Source of the DNA: Pachyseris speciosa
Lineage: Eukaryota; Cnidaria; Anthozoa; Scleractinia; Pachyseridae
Length of the DNA: 64,000 bases
Direction of reading: 5' to 3'
NCBI GenBank assembly: GCA_016490735.1
Contig: JAEMWC010000560.1
Coordinates: 242,501-306,500 of the forward strand
Shown here: positions 13,266 to 28,200 of the stretch, piece after piece
How the letters are laid out: each line of letters begins with the position of its first letter
How positions within the stretch are numbered: the first letter of the stretch is position 1
Translations under genes and position numbers: made by a program
The notes under the pieces: generated by a model
What the model saw: the letters and a program-made list of their open reading frames with translations, nothing else
Told to the model about the DNA's origin: nothing
The model's database searches: none

Positions 13266-16200
13266 TATCGTCATCGTCATCGTCATACTCATCGCAGTCA
13301 TTGTCTTCAAGGCCTTCTTCCCGAATACAGCAAAGGATACTGGCGTGCGTTTCTCGAAACCCCTAAAACTTTTCGGGTCTATTTCGGGTGCTATAATTTC
13401 CTTCATATCTTAAAAACGAAGACGTTTCCGGGCATGAAATTTTGCAACAAATTTGCCATTTCGTATCTTGAAATCATAGTTAAAGGCCAGCTTTTTAGAA
13501 CTAGATGGATCATAAGTTTTTGAAATGGCTTTTCGGGCCCGAAATGCTTACGGGACTTTCGAGAAACGCCCCCCTGGCCAGAAAACTACTGAATATAATA
13601 GTTGTTAACTTTTCCTTTTGGCTTTGTGACAGATATTTACGAATGTACCACGAACTCTCACAACTGCGATCCTCTTCTCGCTACTTGTAACAATTCAGTC
13701 GGTTCGTTTGTCTGTGAGTGCATTCAAGGTTATTCAGGAGATGGTATCACTTGTTTAGGTGAGACGGGTATTCCTTTGTTTCATTGAGCTCTTAACGTTG
13801 AGTTGCTTGTCTTAATTTAGTGTCATTTTGGTAGAAACATGCACAAACGTCCAGACAAAGGAGTGTTAGGTTGGCCTACGAGTGATATGCAAGGATCAAA
13901 TTATAAGTGCTCAAGAAACGCAGAAGAAAGACGAAGGAAAGGGACTTCGACTGCAAAAACACCATCCGGAAAGCAAGAGACACCTGTTTCGGTGTTTGTT
14001 TGTTTTCAAATTATTGATAAAGGCATTACCTTAGCTTCTGAAGAAACTGCGTTGGTGCATGGTTGGGTTTGGTATGATAAGCTGGTTTAATGAGATCAAT
14101 TGACAACTTGGAAGGGATCCTATAGCAAACGCTTTGAGCCTTATCCCTTTTTCCTATTTCACATTCCAGATATCGATGAATGCTCAGCATCAACTCACAA
14201 CTGTCACGGCGTGGCTCACTGTTACAACAGTGAAGGTTCGTTTACATGCAGTTGCCGGACGGGTTACACTGGGGATGGGCTGACTTGCGACCCCTTAGGT
14301 AAGTAAGCAGGAGTCCTTTTAAAGGGGACTGTATCTTTATATTCTCTTCTCCCATTTGACCATCCTCGAGCGAATAAGCAGTTTTAGTCCACTCTTGCTT
14401 TCTTGGAAGAGACAGAGAACTGCTTGTCAATTATTTAGCATACAATCATGTCATGTTTTTGGTAATTTCAGCCACCTCGTAGAGTTTCAGAAATATGACG
14501 AGGACTAAAAGTGTGCTTCCATCATGAGTTCACCCAATGCTATTTTGTTTCTCTCTTGTATAACTTAAAGTGTAATAAATTTATTAACAGGAGACTTTTC
14601 GGTGTCTATAAGAAACATTTCCAAAGACAGGTATCAGGCCACTCCAGTCAAGCGGTCGATCAAAAGTGTCAAAGGCGCACTTATTGAGGGCTTCCCTCAA
14701 GGTGTTACTGTATTACAAAGTGTGTTAGAATGGCGTTTGGTGAGCGAGGCAGAACTGGCAGCTTCAGAGTCCGCAGAAGGAACCTTAGTAAGTCATGGAA
14801 CTGCTGAATGGATCATTGGCAAGAGATCTGTACGTGCTGGTGTTTATCAAATAAAATTTAAGGCTTTAATCAAGATCGGTGATCCAGGCGCACCGGCAAC
14901 ACTTCAAGCTTTTGATTATGGGTTTATTGAAAGTATTGCTGGTCCAGTGCGAGCCATTATTGACGGCGGAAGTAGCGTTCGGTGGGGATCGACTGAGAAT
15001 GTAACAGTGGATGGATCGTTGAGCTATGATGGAGACATTGGTCCTGGAAACCATATTGGGCTCAACTTCACTTGGTCTTGTAGCGATTTAGCAGACAATA
15101 TTTCCATGGACTCCAACTGTTTTGGTGCTTTCGCTAACGAAAACGCCAACGCCACTGCTATAAGTATCGACACCACTAAACTTACAGTTGGAAAGAAGTA
15201 TATCTTGAGGTTGACTGTGACGAAAGATAAGAGAAGCGCTTTTGCTGAAATGATCTATGAGGTAGCAGCAGGAGAAATACCTCAAGTGACTCTAAGGTAT
15301 GAAAATACCATTGATCGCTGCCTGAAAACCCGTTGCCGGCTAAGTTATATAATTATGCCCTTGTGAATTGATTTCGAATCTTTCATGCCGAAACTCTTAA
15401 GGCTACGACCGACCCTAGAGGGTAAAAAAAACAATGAACCAATATTAACAATATTACCACCTGGAAATCCACGTTTTCGCTTGATTAGTAACACGTTCTT
15501 AGGCTTAATTCATACTGGCATTTAAATTTCACACGAAGCTGTCTCCATCAAATTGGAATGTATAAGTGGTGTTGCAGTGCCGGAAAAAGAAGAATTCGGG
15601 AAGACATCATCTCGAATATGACAGTTTTTTTTGTCTGTGTTTTAGTTCATTGGCAGTTTTTATACTAGAGACGTTAAAGTCGTCCAGACGAATTTAACGT
15701 CTGAGACGTTGAAGCCATCTAGTATAAAAACGGGCCGCATAAATGACTGGGTTCTATTCTCAGAAGACGTTAAGCTTGAGTAAACTCGGCGCCAAATTAA
15801 CTTTAAACGCGAGAATTTACGAACAAATAAACATAGCGGAATTGCAGCTCTCGATGTCGTCAAGAAAGACAAGAAATGGAGATGCAAATGTGTTTGACAA
15901 GGAAAATCAGTCAAGGAAGCGGCGTCTGAGACGTTAAAGTCGACGCACTTAACAGAAGACGTTAAACCCGTCAGACGTTACGTCCGTCTGTCTTATTTAC
16001 CATTCGTTATACTAGACGTTAAAGTCGTCTTCAGAGACGACTGTAACGTCTCAGAAGACTTTAATGTCTCTAGTATACAATCGGCCATTGGCTTTTATTT
16101 GCTGTCTCATGATTTTACCTGCCTACCCTACCCTTCCCCATAGCTAACATAGCTGATTTTCAGCCGCGCATCTTCCTGCAAACAAAACGTGACTGTAATG

Positions 16201-19200
16201 GAGCGGTTACCTGCGAATTGTTTTCCATGGTAGTGGACGATACGGGAGCTGACATTTCATTGGTATCATTAGGTAGCATACTCTCCGCTGGGGGTGTGCG
16301 GTCTTTGCAAAAAAAAAAAAAGCCAAAAACTCTTACATGATTTTCTGGAAATATTTCAATCTTGAGAGAATTTGTTTATTTCGATCTTTCAAATATTCCT
16401 ATCTTGGCACCCTACAATTATAGCACATATCAACTTCTTAGCTCATCAAAACATCTAACTAAACAATCATAATATCAAAAATATCACGCCGCTTTGCTAA
16501 TTGATCCTTTGCAATTGACGAGGTGCTGTTGTTTTTCTCAAGCACATGCGTTTCACCCGCTTAATTCATTCGAATGTTAGGCGGTGATATTAGCTTCTAA
16601 CGGCCCCTGCCTCACTTTCGCAGTGGGGAAATTCTGAAAATTAGAATTATACGGATTTTTTTCTATTATTCGTGAGTAGGACTTTTTGTTCGGAAGGGCA
16701 CCCTCGAAGGTCTTCACATAGATTGTCTCGACCAATATTTAACAATTATTCTACGAGGGCGCGCTGGATATGAAGTGATAAATAACCAACGAGTTGGTTA
16801 TAATCATTTCGTATCCAGCAAGCCCGAATAAAAGAATTGTTTTATTAAAAACTCTACGTCGCATAATTGAGAATCTGAACAAAAATAGTGAAAGAAAGGA
16901 ACCCAGAGAAAGAGAAAACCGAAAAAAGGAAACATTTGTCAATCACATGACTAAACAAAAAGGGGGCGAAAAACCTTTTGGTGTGTTGCAACGTTTCCTA
17001 GCAGAGTTGAATGAATTGAATGAAACTGTCCGAGAACAACGTTGTTGGAAAAAGTGCAGAGTTTATTTGCTCCCAATAGTTGTAAATGGTCAGTAGTTAG
17101 GTAAAGAATATTCAATCATTTCTCAAAGAGGGTGGAACGGCTTTCACGAAGATGTACGAACCGAAGGAAGCGAAGGCTACACCATGGACGAATTTCATCA
17201 AATAAAGGCACAATTTCAATTTATTTTGATGGACTGGAACATTGTCTCATCAAACCTGGTCGGAAACAAGATAAGTGTGGGATAAGCAAGACAAATGTCC
17301 AGGTTATGCTTCAAGAAATGGCTTCTAGAAATTTGTCTCAACGTCGAACAAAAACTGGAACCGCGGCCGAACAAAATAACAATTGTAAAAACACCAAGAA
17401 CGGCGATTCTTCTCATTTTTTACCACCAAACATCATATATGTAACCGGAAAGTTTGAAGCTGGTGATTGATACGTTACATCGAGTGCAGTCAGAACATTT
17501 TCAATGTGTTTTAATTTTTTTAAAAAGTGTCACTGATCGCTGGAAAGATTTTCAATAGTGGACTATTTCTTCAAATTTTAGCTGAAGTTCTTGTTTGTTT
17601 AGTTTGTTTTGAATAGAATGGCCCGAGAACATAGTTACAGATTGGTGACATGGACACTTGTTGTTGAATGCATATTTTCAATTTCGTTTAGTTAAGTTCA
17701 AAAACTCTTTCGGTATTTCCGTGAATAAAAGTGCGTTTTGCTATTAGCTAAACATCAACAGCCCGAAAAATTTCTTAACGCTGCAAGAAAAAAAAAACAC
17801 GATCCCAGCACTGTTTCTTGTCGTTCTAAAACACTCAGCAATGAGACGTTGAATTCCATTTGTATTTTGGTTTCAGTTTCGAAATTTCTACTCGTTAATT
17901 CCACCGCGAGACGAATAATGTTTTAATGGCTGCTGTTTAGAGGGAAAATTTTATTGAGCTTTCTCTTGGTGCTTACCATTTGTCAGAAAAATCCGGATGG
18001 AATGACCGTTGAATAATGGTAAGCGATTTTCCGAATTTACCGACCAACCGGATGAGATCGGCCCTTGCCATTTACTTCAAGGCGTTCCGTCATGCGCACT
18101 CACTCGTTTTGGCGCAAAAGGACCTGGAAACAGAACGATTCGCTCAAATGGTAAGCAATTTTCCGAAATTTCGTTCCGAACGGAAAAAGAAGACTACCTG
18201 GAGGTTGTCCACAATTCCCGAAAAGATTTTCTGGAAAATTACCTTACCGTTTGACTTCAAACCAAAATGTCCGGATTTTTCTGACAAATGGTAAGCACCC
18301 TCTGTTTGCTGAAGCGTCATTGACCATATAAGGTAGTGCAGGTATATGAGCTGAGAGCCTGTGTCCGGCTAGCCAATGAAAATGCTGGAAATCTGAAATC
18401 CGTAGTTCAGTTTTTAATAACATTATTTATTCTTACTGCTCGGGAACTGGAATAAAAACCACAATAAGGTAAATTCCGACAGTTACCCTAGTTTAATAGG
18501 GTAATATTTAAACATATTTCAAGATACTGCTTCTTCGTATATCTCTTTCTTATATGAAAGTTCCATGTTAGGGAATTCTTGGTAAATGATAAACCTTTAC
18601 AGCTTCTCACCTTCGATAACTTGAAACTCCTTGCTTTTCACAACACTGATTATATGGTAGTGAAAACAGTGGCGTTTTTCTCAAGATAAATGCTTGTTTC
18701 TGGATTTTTTTACAGAATACTTGAGAATATTTTTCGATAGGTTTACATTATTAGGAATGCTAAGAACCGTCATAGAGAAGTTGAAAAAAATTAGATTATT
18801 TCCTATAAAACGTTCAGTTGAGAGGACTCCACAGGATTACTATAAAATAATCATGGTTAATTATGAACATACGTGTAACTTAACATGGCAAACCTCGTTA
18901 AGAAAATTACTTTTAGAAGAGAGGGCGAAAGGTGCTGCAGTATACTCTTTTTGTTTCTATCGTTATACAGGTGTTTTGTTGACTGTGGCGCGGTAGTATC
19001 TGCTTCCAACAAGCTCCGAGTGACATCAGAATGTCTCAATTCAGCGTGTAATGGTTCACTTTATGAGTGGAGTCTAACAAAGCTAAACGCAGAAACAAAT
19101 ACTTGGGAAAATGTTTCCATTTTGCCCAACATGACCTCGACTGGAGTAACAGCCAATAACATGATCGTGAAGAAAAATTCCCTACCGTCCGGGCTCAAGT

Positions 19201-22200
19201 TCAGTTTGATGCTCGTCGTAAAATCTGCGGCTGGATCAGAAGGGTTTGGCGTTTTGGAGTTCGAAACCGCTGGGGCGCCACACAGTGGATACTGCAGTCC
19301 GTCTTCCACTGAAGGTGTCGCACTTGAGACAGAGTTCACATTTGAGTGCTTTGAATGGCAAGATAAAAACACCCCTCTTACTTACGAATTTCGTGCTGGA
19401 AAAAACCCAATATCGTATGGTAATTCTCCCAAGTCGGCATTGACAGTTTTACCAGCCGGCGAAAAAGGAGATGATTACCAGCTACCAATTAATGTTATCA
19501 TCAAAAATCCTGTTGGTGTGGCGGTTGTAATAACTTTGTTTGTCAAGGTGAGTACTGTGATAACTGTTTATCCCGTCCATAACCAAACTATCCTGTCTTT
19601 GTGTTGATATAAGGTCTTGACTAAGATATATGATTCGATATTATGCAGGTAAAGGGATCTTCCAAGCTCGACCCATGTGCTACACCAGCAGACGAAGTAG
19701 GCAATGAGTTGAAAAGCTTTGTGGTAGGAGAAGGTAATAAGATGGACGGATTTCTTAATAAAGGTGAAGTTAGCCAGGCTGCCCAGCTTGCCATGTCTGT
19801 CCTGAAGGCTGCTAATGCAAAGTCTGAATGCGGCAAGGAATTGAGTATAATTGTCAAAACTGCGGTAAGTGCACTCTCGTTGAGCCTAGTTACAGCGTAA
19901 GACCACAAATTATAATTCATTCAAAGCAGTATAGGCATTTTTAATTTTCAGTTGGAAATGTGAACATGCCATGTCCTGGTACTTAAAATATGTTGCGATG
20001 GTTACTAGTAACACACACGACACCGCCGTCGTTATGCTGTTTTGGGGTAAAGAGAACCTCTTAAAATCAGCATTCAGTACTTCTATTAACTCCTGAAATG
20101 GTTCCTCTTAAATAACAACAGATATCAAATTAGCTCGCTGGTGATCTATTCTAATTAAGTCTCAGAACTGAAAAAATTGCATTATTTCCACCTTTGCTAT
20201 CCATACTAAAAGGCAGCTTTTATGACCTTTCAGTAGGATCGGTGGAAGAACGATTTTAGGCATCGAACACATGCATGTTCAAAAACAGTAAACTAACCTA
20301 CGATTTCGACAGCAATATAGGCACCCTATTTACTAACGTGCACATATAAAAAATGAATACTTTTGAAACAATAAGATCACAATAGGCCAACGGATATCGA
20401 TCATATTTAAGAGAAGGAATGTCCATTTTTCCTATTATTATTTCCGATATGTATGTTTGCATTACACGTTGTGAAGCTGTTTACTACAATCTGAATGTTA
20501 TCATTACAAATCGAAAAACTGTGATAGGGCAGCGGATGACCTGATGCGAAAATTTGATTTTAAAATTATCGATAGAGGCCCACGTGCAGGAACGAGAGAT
20601 AAGCTCCTACCATCGTTTTCTATTGAGCATATCTTGCAGTAAAAAACAATACTAAGAGAGGAGGGGGGCGAGGACTGGGAAATGTATAATAGCCGGCTCT
20701 TCATTTGGACAACGCACAGAGGATTTTTGCTTCGATTAATGGCGCACGGTCAAAAGCTACGGGACTGAATTGCTCAAATGAAGAGCCTGTATGCAGGATA
20801 TCAGTCAAATAAAGTCTACCAAGGACATCAGATCAATTAGTATAGAATAATTTTGCAAGCCATCAAACATTAAACATAGTTTAGTTCTAACTTTTTCTTT
20901 AAAAATGCATTTGTTACCAATAGATCTCGGTCACTATCACTGAAAAATTTACATCCATACAACCTGAGAGCCCTGAGATGTCAAGGACGATTATGGCGGT
21001 CATCAGCGAGGCAGGAGGGGTTCATGAGGGAGGTGGAGGCGGAGGTGCGGAGGAGGAGGAGCAAAAGCTGTGGTAATTATCTCAGTACTTTAAAAACTGT
21101 TCAAATAGCTGTTTCGCTCATTTATCAATTTACTGAGATAATTAAAATCCAGTCATCCATACATCCATCAACCCATTTATGCTTTAATCCACCTATCCAT
21201 CAGTCCATCTATCCTCCCATACCTGCTCACAGAGCAACGGACTCTCCGGTGATCAACATCAACAACAACATTTTATTAAAAACAGTTAACGATTACAGAA
21301 TTGTACAACTACCCGCAAATAGCTAATCGAGGAGGGTAGGCATGATATAACTAATTATGGTGCTTGTGTACTGTTGCAAGGTAGATGCGCAGCGCGATCT
21401 CCACAAATATTTTAATTATAGGGTGGATGTTTGCGTACTGTAAAGTGCCTTTTTTATCTTTTTTTGCTGGTCTCGTACTTTATAAAATAGTTCTCCCATC
21501 CATTAAAGGCCTCGTTTGTTAAGTTAACTATTCCGTTTCCCGGCTAAAATACAAACATTGTTGGACTAGCTATTGAAAAGAACGAAAAAAAGGCGGCGAT
21601 GCTAACTTTTTTCCATTGCTTGTTAGGATTTGGCTGAAAATGTCTCAAACTGCAACAAAAGAACTCGTAAACGCCCTCAACGACCCTGAAGAGCCTTTAA
21701 CACCCGAAGTAGAGGAGCAGCTGTTGGTGTCGCGGGAGTTTTGAAAAATGTTCTTAAGTCATCTTCTGGTATTCATCAAGCAGTTGATTCTGCATCTTCT
21801 AAGGTATGGTTGTTGTTGTTATTGTTGTTGTTGTTTTTTTGTTCGTTTTTTTTAATCCTATGCATATCGATTCTCAGGGCTGCCTATGGAATCGTTAATT
21901 TTTCATAATGCTACAGGTACTTGGTAACGTATTCCCAGCTATTTGACATTAAATGCATATCGCTTTTGTTGTTTTGGTTTGAGATATGTTTTAGCTCTTA
22001 TTTTCTTAAGAAGGTATTGTACTCCAGCTATTGAAAAGTTAAAAATGAAGTGAAGATTTTAGCGGTATGCTTGGTCTACATTTATAATAGCGGTTTCTCT
22101 TCGTCTGGAAGTAGCAGGACTAAGCTTTAGGAGCCTCGGCCGGGTGGATATAGATCATGAGTGAAGATACAGATAATCCACCTCCAATAACCATATCGAA

Positions 22201-25200
22201 TATCCATCCCGGCATTCTAAGTTATGGACTAAACAGACTAAACAAACATAAGTAAAGAGATGACTACTTGATTCACTCGAAACATCTGATGATACCTCTA
22301 GGCAAATGTGGATAAGGCTGCCCAGAACTTGAACGATATGAGTGACGCATTTCTTGGTCGCTTGGTTTCATCTGAAAGTATGGTCATTAAGACCAATGAC
22401 CTTGCAGTAGCTCTGAAGAAAGTTTCTCCGGAGGACGTAAGAGGACTCAGCATGGAAGAAGGTCCATCGAAATTTAAGCTACCGGTCAACCTTGGAAACA
22501 TGGGTGGTGGGAATGTGAATGCAAAGGTAAGGAGGCGTTGTTTTAGGTTAAATACCAACTTACGTCTAGATATTTCGATCCATTAAATGAGATTATGTTG
22601 TTTACGGAAAAAATTGAGCAGAGCAATTAAAAGAAAATGTGTCGCATTTAATTTCAGTTCTCGTTCAGTCACACTGTAACACACCAGTGTATTTCTAATC
22701 TTGAAAAACCACCCCTTTATAATTTTTTGAAAGAGATTAGAATAGTATATACATTCGCCTTTGGGTTTCTAATGTTCTGAGAGGTGAATTCTCTATGATT
22801 AGATTATTAATACTAGGTCCCCACAAAATAAATTAATTTGAGATTTAACGAGTATGCATGGCATATTTAGAGCTGCATGCGAAATAAAACATGATTCATG
22901 ACACCATTTTACTAATGATCAGTTCCTGGTGAATTATGGGTAGATCCAGTCCTTTGTGGGGGGCAAACGGCCATTTTAGGACGTTATTTGAACTTGTAAT
23001 TTTGACCGTTTGGCCCCACAAAGGACTGGATCTATTCACAATTCACCAGGAACAGATCATTAGCAAAATGGTGTATTCTTTTGTTTATCCTTGCCTCGGC
23101 CCACTCCCTGGCCGCAACCCTACATACTAAGCCAACTCTCCAGGGATGATTTTTTTCTTTTTGGCGCGGGCTATTTACGGGGTTCTGTTGTTTCAAAAGG
23201 GTTTATTCTTTCGATTCGAAGTAATTTAAATGCTTTTAGAATACATCGTCAGTGTTCTTGTAAGACAAGTATTCGTTCCTTACTTCTCTAGACTATTACT
23301 GCCTCGTTTCTACTGTGTTCGAGGAAACTTGCATCCAGATTTTGGCTTTCAAAGTCATTTCTAATTACTTAAAATTCGGCTTTTAATAAAACAAAGACAA
23401 AGCTATTCATTTTAAGTCAATCAGAAGCTCTCGGGTTGAAAATTATGCTATTTTACAACTCGACAAGAAGTGTGAAAAAAATTGCAACGTGAGTAACACG
23501 TGATAAAATGATAATGAGGAAAAACATCAGGTTTTTTTGTCAGCTAGGAAAAGAGGAGTAAGAAAAGGAAAGCGACCATACATAGCATTGAGTTGCAATG
23601 CCAAGAGTTAAGCGATCATAATTTGTCCTTACTATTCAAGGGAAATTAATGTTAAAGAAAGGGATATACATTATTTGAAGTTATATGGAGAAAAGTGAGC
23701 TACATAGTGCAAAATGCAGAATTATCATATAGAGTATTGAGGTGAATTAAGCTTAAAGATGTTATCTTTGTCTTCTCACCGTCGCAGATGACAGCCGTCA
23801 ATTTCAATCCTTACACTTGGGACAACAGTAGCAAGGCCATCCAGTCAAGTGTCACAAGTCTTGAGCTTAAAAACGGCAAAGCGATAATTAACGTGTCAAA
23901 TCTTGAAGAGGATATCGTGATGGTCATTCCAATTTCCAGCAAACCTAAAAGCAGTGTTAACAGCACTGAAGAGACAGAACATCTTTTCATGAGGCCAAAC
24001 AAAATGTCAGTCCACTCATATTACGCAGAAATAGCGGACATCCCAGTGAATATTGAGGCAAGTGTTCAAGAGGCCAACTTTTTAGCAGAGATATTTGTTA
24101 AATTTGGATCAAGACCGACTATTGATAATTTTCATCACAACTTTACAATTTCCTTTAAACACACATGTAAGATCAGCGAAGAAGACAACGGGACGTTTTG
24201 CCTTTTCGAGAAACGTTCGGTTACAGTGATGCCGACCAAGGCAAGTCGACTTTATGTCGGAATAATAGGAAGTAGAAATTTCACTGAACATGCAAGGAAT
24301 AGAAGATCGTGTTTTGGCCATGGTCGACAAAAGAGGGCATGTGTTGGTTTCAAGGATCCACCACCCAGAGGAGTCACTACAAAAGTTGTTCCGCAGTATG
24401 ATCCATCCACAGATGTTAATTACCATGACCATTACTCAATCAAGTTGTTTGTATTGGTCTGAAGATAACGACAAGTGGACTTCGGATGGTTGCAAGGTAT
24501 AGTACTTCTATAAAGTAAGGTGACGCATCATAACATATAGACACTCTACAATGAAGAGAGCTAGCTACCGTCAGCCGATTACCCCATCACGATACGAAGA
24601 TCTTGAATTAACTTTTATGTTTGGAAATCCATTTTTCCAGCAACCTTAATAACAGTTTAATCTGTAGATTAAAAAAAGATTCAATTGTGCTGGATCTTTC
24701 GTCAGTCATATAATGGATGTAAAGACCGCTTAAATTTAGATCCGATGCTTCCGTTCATAGACTGTTATTAAGAAATGAATAAGAGATGTTTGCAGTCCAA
24801 GCAAAATTTTGTAAATACTTCTTTTCAATTCTTGTTAGGTTGACCGCAAGTCAAATTCCACCCACCTCGTATGTCGCTGCAATCACTTGACATCCTTTGG
24901 TGGAAGCTTCGTACAGGCACCAAATCCCATCGACTTTGACAAAGTTTTTGCTGAATTTGGAAACCTTGCTGAGAGTGGCAATATTTCAGTTTTAATAACC
25001 ATTTCTTGTGCTTTCCTTCTATACTTCGTCGTACTTGTCTTTGCGAGGAGAGCGGACAAAAGAGATGAACACAAGGTCAGTTGATTTCTCCTTGGCACTG
25101 CACCCAAAGCAAACCCCCATGTTGTGCTTTGGGTTTGTGGAATTATGAATCACCTCAGTCAGCCATTTTGATCAAAAGATAATAAAAGTAGGGTTTTCTA

Positions 25201-28200
25201 CACAGTTTCTTCTTTTACATTAAGAATTGAAGAGATTGGGGTTTAAAACTATGGTCTTGATGTGGGCGACCTCACGCTGTAGGTGTAAATGAATTAAAAC
25301 AGTTTTACCGCAAGAAGGACTTCAAAAGATCCTTTTAGTTTCCATGCCTGTTAATGTGATATACATCATCATTGTTATTACCGTTTGTCAGTTTAGAATT
25401 TTTTTTATGTTATATATATACAATGAAAATACAATACAGTAACCCTAAATTGGACAGCAATCGCTCAAAAAAGTCAGTATGTTTTCATGTACGTACAGTT
25501 TTTCATTATAAAACTTACACGCGATGTCTTAGTCCAAAATGAACACATGTGTTCAAACTTCAGACTACGTGTTTTTTAATCTTTTCATTTTTTAAAATGG
25601 TGTATATCTTTAATTGTCATAACTGTGTTGCTTACCACTTCTTTACTTTGTTTACATCATTTTCCCTTCTATTTAAGATGTGTCTTCCCAAGCAAGTGAC
25701 CATAGACAAAGATGGAACGTATTATTACGACATGGTTATTGCAAGTGGTGTGTGGAAAAACTCAGGAACAACAGCAAATGTAACAATCAGTATCAAAGGC
25801 GAAATAAACGACTTCATCCAAGTTCCCCTTCGAAGCAAAGGAGAGGGTTGCGAATTATTTGGAAGGGGAAGTATCGATGGATTTGTTGTCATCTCAAGTG
25901 AATCGCTTGGACCCATAAAAGAAATAACTTTAGAACATGACAACGCAGGGGAGAATCCGTGTTGGTTTGTAGAAACGGTAACAATAAGAGACAGACAGTC
26001 AGAGGAACAGTGGTCATTTCAAATCAATCGATGGCTTGCAGTTGACAAAGAGGATGGCCTCATAGAAGTTACTGCAAACAACAGCAGCAGCTCCACCTTT
26101 TCATCTGAAGTCCGCTCACGTTTCGGAAGGAAAATTGCCGACAGTCACTTATGGATGTCTGTGTTTAGTAAAGCATGCAGTAGTACGTTTACTCGTGTAC
26201 AAAGAGCTTCCTGTTGCCTGTCAGTTCTGTTCAGCGCCATGATCGCCAATGCTATGTTCTATAACATTGGGGGAGAGTCGGAAGGAGCCATACAGGTTGG
26301 ACCATTCAAGTTTTCTTTGAGGCAGATCATTGTTGGAGTGCAGAGCGGGTTGATAGTTGCACCTGTCAACGTCTTTATTGCATTCTTGTTCAAGTCGAGC
26401 AAACCAAGGAGCAAGAAAGGAGACAAATATAAACAAACTGACCACACCCAAAAGCTGGTTGATCAAGTGAGTGGAACTGGGTGTATGCTTCCTCACTTTT
26501 GCGTATACATTGCCTGGATTTTCTGTCTTTCTACATCTCTTACTGCAGCAACATTCACTTTATTTTACAGCTTAACGTGGGGAAAAGAGGTTGCTGAGCA
26601 GTGGCTTTCCTCTATTTTGATATCAAATGGTCAGGACATTTTCGTTGTACAGCCAACAAAAGTTATGCTTGCCGTTGTTATTGTTTCATTACTTTTGACG
26701 AGGACCAGGAAAAAAATTCCGTCCGGGGAGAAGGATGCGGAACAAGGTGGCGTATGTGAGGATGATATTGATTTTCTGATTGACAATCCAAAGGAGAAGT
26801 TTAAACGATCGAGGTTAGAGCTCATACGTGAGCGAACCAAAAAAGAAGTCAAGCTGGCAAACATGACGAAGGAAATAGTTGTCCACCTGATATTTGTGTT
26901 TTTCTTGGCCGTAGTTTGTTACGGCAATAAGAATAATTATCGTTTTATGATGACCTCAACACTTCTAAGCCCATTTGCGGAATTTGATGCGGTAAGTAAA
27001 AGCCCTTATGTTTGGTATGTGGGAAATAGTTTTTGTCTTCAGTTTAAGCACATGTATAATTTGAGCAATTAACAATAGCAATAGATATAGGGCATTCATT
27101 ACATAGACATATAATGGGTGCTGACCACTTCGTTATTTACAACAATAAAAACTCGCCTACCGCATTTCCGTTGCAGATTTGATAAGTACATTCGCTACTG
27201 TGATATAAAAACTGAAGAGCACGCATGGGAAGGGAAGAGGAGGGAATTGGCTTGAATCACCGCTGCTTTTTTAATGAAGGGAGTGAACCAAAGCCTTTTC
27301 AGTTACTTTACTCGGCTGAGATGTCCTCATTGGATTTATAGTCTTACTAAATCTCTAACACACTTGCTCCAACTCCAACTTTAACCTTGCTAAACTCACA
27401 CATTTTGATTACTTAAATTGTACTTTAAAAACATACAAAAAACACATCCCCAAGCACTCTCGCGAAACCTAATTTTTCCCTATCAGTTAAAGCAAAACAC
27501 AATTGCAAAGGCCATGAAATTAAAACAATGATGAGATGATCAGCCTGGATTTTACTGTTATTATCGATAAAATGCGTGCCTTGGATGACAAAAAACTTCC
27601 ACTGATAACTTCTATAGTGTGCTATTCTTGGGTGGCCAATAAATTCCCAGACGCACTTCTGAACAGAATAAGCCATCCAGTTTAACTTAATAGTGTTCTC
27701 CAACGTTGAATGCGATAATTATTAAGCTCAAAATGGTTTCTCTTTCTTTTACTGTTCGGTTTCTGTTTCTGGAAGAAGCTTAAGCGCTCGTATATGCGCT
27801 CGTACATGGGAACATTGTTCAACACCATGATTAGCTTGAAAACTCGATCGGTTCATTACGCGTCTTATGCTTAATTTTATCAGGTGACGGACAGACACAA
27901 ACTCTGGGGGTGGATGAGGCAGGAGTTCCTGCCAAACATTTACAGTCAACCTTGGTACAACGGACTTAAAGAGAAAGAAGACGTGTTTATCGAGAATAAG
28001 ATGTCCATGCTGATCGGCATGCCATGGATTAGACAATTAAGAATTAAAAAGAGTAAGTGAAATAGGTCAATTTACTGTGTAAGAATCGCTTGTTTACAGG
28101 ATTACGTCATTTGTAGAAAGCAGAAAAGCGGGATTTGATTTATGAATATTTTCCCTTTTATTTGTATTTTTTGTTTCATTTTTTTTTTAATTCTTATGTA

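Noticed and set aside
12656..13413. Long overlapping open frames on both strands (159, 171, 99 and 88 aa)
   Set aside because: Produced by CAT/ATC simple repeats; only the EGF exon 12949-13071 inside them has real protein sense.
16144..16283. Open exon-like stretch after GATTTTCAG reading [19 protein letters not shown]
   Set aside because: It looks extracellular, but in the phase left by the exon ending at 15296 it meets a stop, and 15296 joins cleanly to 18971. It could belong to an unused or duplicated exon; not supported enough to annotate.
25549..25677. Upstream part of the long open frame before the PLAT exon
   Set aside because: Hydrophobic intron translation; the acceptor just before 25678 restores phase with the GPS/TM1 exon, so the exon begins there.
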